Shown here in pieces: positions 1-5,326 of a stretch of DNA of 8,857 bases. Position 1 is the stretch's first letter. Every line of letters begins with the position of its first letter. Both the position numbers and the translations under genes were made by a program. The notes below the pieces were generated by a model. The model saw only the letters and a list, made by a program, of their open reading frames with translations, made no database searches and was not told where the DNA came from. The DNA comes from Bacteroidaceae bacterium (GTDB lineage Bacteria > Bacteroidota > Bacteroidia > Bacteroidales > Bacteroidaceae), in contig JAQWAN010000069.1 of NCBI GenBank assembly GCA_028707655.1, forward strand, positions 1 to 8,857, written 5' to 3'.

Positions 1-384
1 GTTCGTGATAACAGGCGAGGCGATGTATTCAATATGAATATCTACCTTAAGTGTGTCTTTATATTTGCGGTAGGCCGATACAAATCCATTCTCTGCTTTG
101 TCAAAATAGCTGAGAAAACCTTGATGTAAGGGTAAACCAGCCCTTAAAATAGTTGCAAGAACTATTCTCTCGTCTGGGGTGCTTACTGGTGCAATACCAA
201 GAGGGGTCTGCACTTCTTTTATGGAATAATTGAGCGTTTTACTGATCTCATAAGCCATCACTTCTCCGATGCGTTCGATGTTTCTACGGAACCTTAATCG
301 GTCTTTTTGAACATGTACATCTCTTATTTCTGCAATAAATTGATTGAGTACAGAGTTATTTTCGCTTAAATTAACAATTTTCAT
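1..384 (-). CDS. upp: Uracil phosphoribosyltransferase, N-terminal part (truncated by window edge)
   Basis: The minus strand is open from an ATG at 384-382 to the left edge, giving 128 residues with no stop. The enzyme makes UMP from uracil and PRPP in pyrimidine salvage, in the cytoplasm. The fragment begins MKIVNLSENNSVLNQF and carries the family stretch ILRAGLPLHQGFL at residues 79-91, followed by an SAYRKY segment near 103-108 that I associate with Bacteroidales homologues. Family members are usually about 210-220 residues, so roughly 60% is visible. The C-terminal PRPP-binding loop and uracil-binding residues lie outside the window and could not be checked. The gene diverges from pckA across a 251-bp gap and has its own likely promoter at 424-455. 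I recall upp beside pckA in Bacteroides genomes, which supports the call. The identification rests on remembered motifs, not on an alignment. Confidence 0.88.
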   Translation of the reverse strand, partial: MKIVNLSENNSVLNQFIAEIRDVHVQKDRLRFRRNIERIGEVMAYEISKTLNYSIKEVQTPLGIAPVSTPDERIVLATILRAGLPLHQGFLSYFDKAENGFVSAYRKYKDTLKVDIHIEYIASPVITN

Positions 385-423
385 AATACACTATAAATTT
401 GAGTGGTATACTATATATCTGCA

Positions 424-455
424 CAAAGGAACAAAAATAATTTTGAATTTGTCAA
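424..455 (-). promoter_or_regulatory. Probable upp promoter (Bacteroidota type)
   Basis: On the minus strand the sequence TTCCTTTG (431-424) is one mismatch from the Bacteroidota -7 consensus TAnnTTTG. A TTG -33 element (455-453) lies 21 bp upstream. Transcription would start near 417, giving a leader of about 30 bases before the upp ATG. The -7 mismatch makes this a moderate call. Confidence 0.4.
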
Positions 456-497
456 CTATATGTGGCATTTTAATACCTCAATTATAAAACAAACCCA

Positions 498-519
498 ATT
501 AAAGAAATATTTCTTTAAT
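498..519. repeat. Perfect 22-bp palindrome upstream of the pckA promoter, candidate operator
   Basis: ATTAAAGAAAT (498-508) is followed directly by its exact reverse complement ATTTCTTTAAT (509-519), with no spacer and no mismatch. The centre (508.5) is about 52 bp upstream of the predicted pckA start site and about 90 bp upstream of the predicted upp start site. It does not look like a terminator: it has no GC core and no following T-run. A dimeric transcription factor site is the simplest reading, by inference only. It does not resemble the E. coli CRP or FNR consensus. AT-rich DNA produces some palindromes by chance, but an uninterrupted 22-bp one is uncommon. Confidence 0.55.
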
Positions 520-525
520 ATGTAG

Positions 526-554
526 TTGTGTCGTCAAATAAAACGCTATATTTG
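526..554 (+). promoter_or_regulatory. Probable pckA promoter (Bacteroidota type)
   Basis: TATATTTG at 547-554 matches the -7 consensus TAnnTTTG exactly. A TTG -33 element at 526-528 precedes it with an 18-bp spacer, slightly short of the usual 19-21. The expected start site is near 560, giving a leader of about 75 bases. The 22-bp palindrome ends only 6 bp upstream of the -33 element, so a protein bound there would be adjacent to RNA polymerase. Confidence 0.6.
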
Positions 555-568
555 TAATCGATTTACAA
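552..568. repeat. Inverted repeat over the pckA start site (TTGTAA-N5-TTACAA)
   Basis: TTGTAA (552-557) and TTACAA (563-568) are exact inverted copies separated by TCGAT. The left arm overlaps the TTTG of the pckA -7 box and the repeat spans the predicted transcription start. Its position would suit a repressor site. The arms are only 6 bp in AT-rich DNA, so chance is possible. Confidence 0.35.
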
Positions 569-584
569 GGCTTGTTTTAAGCCT
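568..584 (+). other. Small stem-loop in the pckA 5' leader
   Basis: AGGCTT (568-573) pairs with AAGCCT (579-584) around the 5-base loop GTTTT. It lies within about 10 bases of the predicted mRNA 5' end and more than 50 bases before the start codon. No T-run follows, so it is not an intrinsic terminator. A 5'-terminal hairpin can slow mRNA decay, which would suit an abundant transcript, but that role is inferred. Confidence 0.35.
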
Positions 585-635
585 GTTTCAATAGGTATTA
601 ATTTTTATGAGTAATAAATTTAAAATTAGAACGAA

Positions 636-2231
636 ATGGCAAATTTAGATTTAAGTAAGTACGGAATTATAGGTGCAACAGTATTGCGTAATCCTTCTTA
701 CGAAGTGTTATTCGAAGAGGAAACAAAAGCAAGTCTTCAAGGCTTTGAAAAAGGTCAAGAAACAGAGCTTGGTGCTGTTAACGTAATGACAGGTATTTAT
801 ACTGGTCGTTCACCTAAAGATAAATTCTTTGTATTAAACGATGCTAGTAAGGACTCTGTATGGTGGACTTCTGATGAGTACAAGAATGATAACAAACCTG
901 TTTCAGAAGATGCATGGAAAGATTTGAAGAAAAAGGCTGTAACGCAACTTTCAGATAAGAAATTATTTGTAATGGATGCTTATTGTGGTGCTAACGAAAA
1001 CTCTCGTTTGAAAGTACGTTTCATCGTTGAGGTAGCATGGCAAGCACATTTCATCAAAAATATGTTTATCCGTCCTACAGAAGAAGAATTGAGTACTTTT
1101 GAACCTGATTTCGTTGTTTACAATGCTTCTAAAGCTAAAGTTGACAACTTTAAAGAATTAGGCTTAAATTCTGAGACTGCTACTGTATTTAACTTAGATA
1201 GCAGAGAACAAGTTATTTTGAATACTTGGTATGGTGGTGAGATGAAGAAAGGTATTTTCTCTATCATGAACTACTACTTACCACTTAGAGGAATGGCTGC
1301 AATGCACTGTTCTGCTAATACAAATAAAGATGGTGAAACAGCTATCTTCTTTGGTTTGTCTGGTACAGGTAAAACAACTCTTTCTACAGACCCAAAACGT
1401 CAATTAATCGGTGATGATGAGCACGGATGGGATGATGAAGGTATCTTTAACTTTGAAGGTGGTTGTTATGCTAAGGTTATTAACCTTGATAAAGAAAGCG
1501 AACCAGATATCTTTAGAGCTATCAAACGTGATGCTTTATTAGAAAATGTTACTGTTGCTGCGGATGGCAAAATTGACTTTACAGACAATAGTGTAACAGA
1601 GAACACTCGTGTTTCTTATCCTATCTATCATATTGAAAATATCCAAAAAGGATCGAAAGCGCCTGCTGCTAAGAAAGTAATTTTCCTTTCTGCTGATGCA
1701 TTTGGTGTTTTACCTCCTGTTTCTATCTTGAACGAAGAGCAAACTCAATATTACTTCCTTTCTGGATTTACAGCAAAATTAGCTGGTACAGAACGTGGTA
1801 TCACTGAGCCAACTCCTACATTCTCTGCATGTTTCGGTGCAGCTTTCTTGTCACTACACCCAACTAAATATGGTGAGGAATTAGTGAAGAAAATGAAAGC
1901 TTCTGGTGCAACAGCATACTTAGTAAACACAGGTTGGAATGGTTCTGGTAAACGTATTTCTATCAAGGATACACGTGGTATTATCGATGCTATCTTAAAT
2001 GATGATATCGACAAGGCTCCAACTAAAGTAATCCCAATGTTTGATTTTGTGGTTCCTACTGAGTTGCCTGGTGTTAATCCAGCTATCTTAGACCCACGTG
2101 ATACTTATGCAGAAGCAAGTATCTGGAATGAAAAAGCAAAAGATCTTTCTGCTCGTTTCATCAAGAATTTCTCAAAATTCGAGGGTAACGATCATGGTAA
2201 AGCATTAGTTGCTGCTGGTCCTAAATTGTAA
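636..2231 (+). CDS. pckA: Phosphoenolpyruvate carboxykinase (ATP-dependent)
   Basis: This cytoplasmic enzyme interconverts oxaloacetate plus ATP with phosphoenolpyruvate, CO2 and ADP. In fermenting Bacteroidales it is often credited with fixing CO2 onto PEP on the route to succinate. The 531-residue protein is close to the 540 of E. coli PckA. Visible motifs are the substrate-binding arginine in YTGRSPKDKF (R58), WYGGEMKKG (198-206, metal-ligand K205), MHCSAN with metal-ligand H224, the P-loop GLSGTGKTT at 240-248 (K246, T247), the kinase-2 stretch IGDDEHGWDD with metal-ligand D261, and NTRVSYP with R325. All key residues of the ATP-dependent family are present, and the sequence is not the GTP-dependent type. 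The ATG at 636 sits in an AT-rich leader without a Shine-Dalgarno sequence and agrees with family N-termini. It appears monocistronic, with its own promoter and a strong terminator. The surrounding dyad repeats suggest transcriptional control. Confidence 0.97.
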   Translation: MANLDLSKYGIIGATVLRNPSYEVLFEEETKASLQGFEKGQETELGAVNVMTGIYTGRSPKDKFFVLNDASKDSVWWTSDEYKNDNKPVSEDAWKDLKKKAVTQLSDKKLFVMDAYCGANENSRLKVRFIVEVAWQAHFIKNMFIRPTEEELSTFEPDFVVYNASKAKVDNFKELGLNSETATVFNLDSREQVILNTWYGGEMKKGIFSIMNYYLPLRGMAAMHCSANTNKDGETAIFFGLSGTGKTTLSTDPKRQLIGDDEHGWDDEGIFNFEGGCYAKVINLDKESEPDIFRAIKRDALLENVTVAADGKIDFTDNSVTENTRVSYPIYHIENIQKGSKAPAAKKVIFLSADAFGVLPPVSILNEEQTQYYFLSGFTAKLAGTERGITEPTPTFSACFGAAFLSLHPTKYGEELVKKMKASGATAYLVNTGWNGSGKRISIKDTRGIIDAILNDDIDKAPTKVIPMFDFVVPTELPGVNPAILDPRDTYAEASIWNEKAKDLSARFIKNFSKFEGNDHGKALVAAGPKL

Positions 2232-2271
2232 ATTCATACTACATTTGTAGTTAGAAATAGATTTTTAATAG

Positions 2272-2308
2272 AGAGTCGCCATATGTATATATGGCGACTC
2301 TTTTTTTT
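2272..2308 (+). terminator. Strong intrinsic terminator of pckA
   Basis: AGAGTCGCCATAT (2272-2284) pairs perfectly with ATATGGCGACTCT (2289-2301) around the loop GTAT, and a run of eight Ts (2301-2308) follows. It starts about 40 bases after the pckA stop codon and isolates pckA from the nrdDG leader. Confidence 0.93.
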
Positions 2309-2352
2309 ACTATAATTCTCTGTTTCGAGTCGTTAGTTCTTAAATTTATGAA

Positions 2353-2360
2353 TATCTTTG
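2353..2360 (+). promoter_or_regulatory. Probable promoter of the riboswitch-nrdDG transcript
   Basis: TATCTTTG is an exact match to the -7 consensus TAnnTTTG. The -33 element is weak: the best candidate is TTAG at 2333-2336 with a 16-bp spacer. Transcription would begin around 2366-2368, only a few bases before the first conserved bases of the cobalamin aptamer. That is where a riboswitch promoter should sit. Confidence 0.6.
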
Positions 2361-2370
2361 TTCTATCAAT

Positions 2371-2550
2371 GGTTTCCAGATTAGAGCCCTTCTCTAGTAT
2401 GGAATTAAAAGGGAATGCCGTGTAAATCGGCAACAGTTCCCGCTGCTGTAAATTCTTATCTGTAATAGATAAATTGGTTTTGACAATCTTTGCCACTGAC
2501 TGAATTAGGTTGGGAAGGCGTCAAAATTGGAATGAGTCAGAAGACCTGCC
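2371..2550 (+). promoter_or_regulatory. Cobalamin (B12) riboswitch aptamer
   Basis: Several conserved blocks of the cobalamin riboswitch appear in order. A 5' GGTTTCCA (2371-2378) can pair with TGGAA near 2400. GGGAATGCCGTG (2411-2422), ATCGGCAACAG and CCCGCTGCTGTAA (2439-2451) follow, where GCCG/CGGC forms the P5-type hairpin. The GCCACTG core is at 2492-2498, then GGGAAGGCG (2512-2520), and finally the B12-box-like GAGTCAGAAGACCTGCC (2534-2550). The blocks match the consensus GGGAA...CCCGC.aCTGTAA...GCCACTG...GGGAAGGC...AGACCTGCC closely. Such RNAs bind adenosylcobalamin or another cobalamin and normally lower expression of the downstream gene. The aptamer lies 144 bases before nrdD, which makes the anaerobic ribonucleotide reductase its target. 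The outer limits are approximate because P1 could not be folded computationally. Confidence 0.93.
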
Positions 2551-2565
2551 CTTGTGTCTGTATTT

Positions 2566-2668
2566 TTGTAGCTTTCGGGTAAAAAGGCTAACGAAAAGGA
2601 TTCTTGGCACGCTCTATTCTGTTTTGTCTATGAAAATCTTTCGTTTTTCTCACTGAAATTAGCTACGG
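2566..2668 (+). promoter_or_regulatory. Putative riboswitch expression platform with alternative stems
   Basis: Four segments between the aptamer and nrdD can pair in two exclusive ways. A (2566-2577, TTGTAGCTTTCG) can pair through CTTTCG with B (2592-2599, CGAAAAGG) in a short local hairpin. Alternatively B, extended to 2590-2602, pairs with C (2635-2645, AATCTTTCGTT) in a longer bulged stem ending in a short T-run (2644-2648). A's TTGTAGCT can then pair with D (2661-2668, AGCTACGG) around it. The second state resembles a weak terminator or a structure occluding the ribosome entry region about 25-35 bases before the ATG. Which state is ligand-bound, and whether control is on transcription or translation, cannot be settled by eye. 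Confidence 0.4.
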
Positions 2669-2693
2669 TGTTAAATGAATAAAAGGTTTAAAG

Positions 2694-4802
2694 ATGAACA
2701 ATCAACCCGTACAAATTGTAAAACGTAATGGAAAACGAGCTCCGTTTTCTTTACAAAAAATTAAGTGTGCCATAGAAAAGGCATATGCGTCTGTAGGCTA
2801 TTCTGTTAGCCCTAATCAACTAGAAAAAATAACGAATCAATTAATACTCACCGAAGGTATGGGGGTGGAAGAGATTCAGAACCTAGTGGAAATAGCCCTA
2901 ATGAATAGTAAAGCGTTTAAGGTGGCGAAGGCTTATATGCTTTACCGTCAATTGCATAAAGAGGATAGGGAGTCTCGCGACAAACTGGCTTTTCTTATGC
3001 ACTATTGTAATGCAGAAAATGCGGCTTCTGGTAGTAAGTTTGATGCGAATGCAAATATTGAACAAAAGAATATCGCCACGCTTACAGCGGAGCTGCCCAA
3101 ACAAAACTTTATTCGCTTGAATCGTTGTTTGTTAATGGATAGAATGAAGGAGATGTATGGAAAGGCACTCTCTGAGAAATATATGGATTTACTAAATCAT
3201 CATTTTATTTATAAAAACGATGAGACGAGTTTAGCCAATTATTGTGCTAGTATCACGATGTATCCTTGGTTACTTCATGGAACAATCTCTATTGGAGGAA
3301 ACTCTAAGGCACCCACTAATCTAAAGTCTTTTGCTGGTGGATTTGTAAATATGGTGTTTATGGTATCTAGTATGCTAAGCGGTGCCTGTGCTACACCCGA
3401 GTTTCTTATGTATATGAACTATTTTGTTGGCTTAGAATATGGTGCCGATTATTATTTACGAGTAGATGATGTGGTGGATTTATCACTCAAAAGGCGTACC
3501 CTAGACAAGGTGATAACCGATGTGTTTGAGCAGGTTGTATATTCGATTAATCAACCTACTGGTGCACGTAATTTTCAAGCTGTTTTTTGGAATATTGCCT
3601 ATTATGATGCCTACTATTTTGAGCGTCTTTTTGGCGAATTTGTGTTTCCTGATAATTCGCGCCCAGACTGGGCTTCGCTTAGTTGGTTACAGAAGCGATT
3701 TATGAAATGGTTTAATCAAGAACGTACAAAGACGATTCTCACCTTCCCCGTAGAGACAATGGCTTTACTCACGTTAGATGGCGATGTAAAAGATAAAGAG
3801 TATGGTGATTTTACTGCAGAGATGTATGCTGAGGGACATTCGTTTTTTACCTATATGAGTGACAATGCGGATTCATTATCGAGTTGTTGTAGGTTACGCA
3901 ATAAGATTCAAGATAATGGGTTTAGCTATACGTTGGGTGCAGGTGGTGTATCTACAGGCTCTAAGAGTGTGCTTACCATTAATCTAAATCGATGCGTACA
4001 ATATGCAGTGCGCGAGTCGTTATCTTATCTGGAATATCTAGAGGAGGTGGTCGATTTGGTGCATAAAGCACAATTAGCGTACAATGAGAATTTATTAATG
4101 TTGCACCATAAAGGAATGTTACCGCTGTTTGATGCAGGTTATATACATATTGGCCGTCAATATCTAACCATTGGTGTGAATGGATTGGTAGAAGCTGCAG
4201 AGTTTTTGGGTATTCCTATTAATGATAATCCTGCTTATGCACATTTTGTGCAGGAGGTGTTGGGATTAATTGAGCGGTATAATGGATTGTATCGTTCTAA
4301 AGATATAATGTTTAATTGTGAAATGATTCCTGCCGAGAATGTTGGGGTTAAACATGCAAAATGGGACAAAGAAGATGGTTATGTGGTGCCTCGTGACTGT
4401 TACAATAGTTATTTCTATTTAGTAGAAGATGATACACTAAATATCATTGATCGTTTTCGTTTACATGGTAGAAAATATATTGAACATCTCACTGGAGGGT
4501 CGGCACTTCATCTTAATTTGGAGGAGCATCTTTCTCCAATACAATATCGACAACTATTGCGGGTAGCAGCTCATGAGGGGTGTAATTATTTTACCTATAA
4601 TATCCCGAATACATTATGTAATAAATGTGGACATATTGATAAGCGTTACTTAAAGAAATGTCCGGTGTGTGGTAGTGCAGACGTGGATTACTTGACACGT
4701 ATTATAGGTTACATGAAACGAGTTAGTAATTTTTCCTCTCCTCGAAAAATAGAGGCTGCTCAGCGTTTTTACGATAGGGTTAAAAAGGAATGGCATGCTT
4801 AA
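2694..4802 (+). CDS. nrdD: Anaerobic (class III) ribonucleoside-triphosphate reductase, catalytic subunit
   Basis: This oxygen-sensitive glycyl-radical enzyme reduces ribonucleoside triphosphates to deoxynucleotides for DNA synthesis without oxygen, in the cytoplasm. The 702-residue length is close to E. coli NrdD (712). An N-terminal ATP-cone covers roughly residues 5-90, starting VQIVKRNGKRAPFSLQKI. The barrel carries C184 in NYCASITMYPW, the likely thiyl cysteine, and the pair C398-C399 in SSCCRLRN, near the second active-site cysteine of the formate-dependent type. N430 and N432 lie in TINLNR. The C-terminus has a zinc site (C642, C645, C656, C659) and then the glycyl-radical loop RIIGYMKR with G672, 30 residues from the end. 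Nothing essential is missing. nrdG overlaps its 3' end by 8 bp. The cobalamin riboswitch upstream implies repression when B12 is abundant. The ATG at 2694 puts the ATP-cone at the expected N-terminus. Confidence 0.96.
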   Translation: MNNQPVQIVKRNGKRAPFSLQKIKCAIEKAYASVGYSVSPNQLEKITNQLILTEGMGVEEIQNLVEIALMNSKAFKVAKAYMLYRQLHKEDRESRDKLAFLMHYCNAENAASGSKFDANANIEQKNIATLTAELPKQNFIRLNRCLLMDRMKEMYGKALSEKYMDLLNHHFIYKNDETSLANYCASITMYPWLLHGTISIGGNSKAPTNLKSFAGGFVNMVFMVSSMLSGACATPEFLMYMNYFVGLEYGADYYLRVDDVVDLSLKRRTLDKVITDVFEQVVYSINQPTGARNFQAVFWNIAYYDAYYFERLFGEFVFPDNSRPDWASLSWLQKRFMKWFNQERTKTILTFPVETMALLTLDGDVKDKEYGDFTAEMYAEGHSFFTYMSDNADSLSSCCRLRNKIQDNGFSYTLGAGGVSTGSKSVLTINLNRCVQYAVRESLSYLEYLEEVVDLVHKAQLAYNENLLMLHHKGMLPLFDAGYIHIGRQYLTIGVNGLVEAAEFLGIPINDNPAYAHFVQEVLGLIERYNGLYRSKDIMFNCEMIPAENVGVKHAKWDKEDGYVVPRDCYNSYFYLVEDDTLNIIDRFRLHGRKYIEHLTGGSALHLNLEEHLSPIQYRQLLRVAAHEGCNYFTYNIPNTLCNKCGHIDKRYLKKCPVCGSADVDYLTRIIGYMKRVSNFSSPRKIEAAQRFYDRVKKEWHA

Positions 4803-5262
4803 ATATGTAGATTACGATATAGTGGGCAGTGAGGTGCCCGATGAGATTACATTGGGCATAACCCTATCTAACTGCCCGTTTCGGTGCAGAGGTTGTCATA
4901 GTCCGCAGCTGCGCTCGGATATTGGTACTCCTTTGTTACCTGCCGTTTTAGAGGGATTGTTGCTTCGTTATGGTGATGCTGTTACTTGTGTCTGCTTTTT
5001 GGGTGGCGACAGCGATCTATTAGCCCTTCAACAATTGGCACAACTAGTTCATGCTGTAAATAGTACCCTCAAAGTGGCTTGGTATTCAGGACGAACGTTT
5101 CTACCGTCATCCTTTGACCTCTCCTCTTTTCAGTATATAAAATTGGGGGGATATGAGGAATCGTTAGGCCCTCTAACTAGTCGGTCAACGAATCAGCGTT
5201 TCTATCGACTAACCAGTCGATTGGAACTAGTAGATATTACGCATCGCTTTTGGAAAGAGTAG
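4795..5262 (+). CDS. nrdG: Anaerobic ribonucleotide reductase activating protein (radical SAM)
   Basis: NrdG is the activase that uses a [4Fe-4S] cluster and S-adenosylmethionine to create the glycyl radical on NrdD (predicted at G672). The 155-residue protein matches the 154 of E. coli NrdG. The radical-SAM motif CxxxCxxC is visible as C27, C31 and C34 in NCPFRCRGCHSP, and FLGGDSD near residues 68-74 is the family's GGD/E SAM-contacting stretch. The ATG at 4795 lies inside the last codons of nrdD, an 8-bp overlap that suggests translational coupling and a fixed ratio of enzyme to activase. It shares the nrdD promoter and riboswitch. A hairpin terminator begins 10 bases after its stop. The protein is small and lacks extra ferredoxin domains, as expected of NrdG and unlike pyruvate formate-lyase activases. 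Confidence 0.95.
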   Translation: MLKYVDYDIVGSEVPDEITLGITLSNCPFRCRGCHSPQLRSDIGTPLLPAVLEGLLLRYGDAVTCVCFLGGDSDLLALQQLAQLVHAVNSTLKVAWYSGRTFLPSSFDLSSFQYIKLGGYEESLGPLTSRSTNQRFYRLTSRLELVDITHRFWKE

Positions 5263-5272
5263 TGGTTTATAC

Positions 5273-5309
5273 AAAAAAAAGAGAGCACCTTTACGGGTAC
5301 TCTCTTTTT
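5273..5309. terminator. Bidirectional intrinsic terminator between nrdG and typA
   Basis: GAGAG (5281-5285) pairs with CTCTC (5300-5304). After a C-A mismatch, ACC (5287-5289) pairs with GGT (5296-5298). Eight As (5273-5280) precede the stem and five Ts (5305-5309) follow it, so both strands show a hairpin followed by a U-run. It sits 10 bases after the nrdG stop and 17 bases after the typA stop, and serves both convergent genes. Confidence 0.85.
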
Positions 5310-5326
5310 ATATTTTAGACTAAAAT

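Noticed and set aside
1751..2014. 87-codon minus-strand frame inside pckA
   Set aside because: Shadow of a strongly conserved coding sequence; the opposite strand encodes motif-bearing PEP carboxykinase.
2251..2496. 81-codon open frame on the minus strand between pckA and nrdD
   Set aside because: It runs antisense across the nrdDG promoter and the B12 aptamer, whose conserved blocks explain the sequence. The translation has no recognisable domain and no promoter.
2569..2590. Local hairpin TAGCTTT/AAAGGCTA just after the aptamer
   Set aside because: It competes with the longer alternative pairings in the same leader, has a bulge and lacks a T-run. It is treated as part of the expression platform rather than as a separate feature.
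3520..3705. 61-codon plus-strand frame inside nrdD
   Set aside because: Out-of-frame shadow of nrdD, with no start signal or domain.
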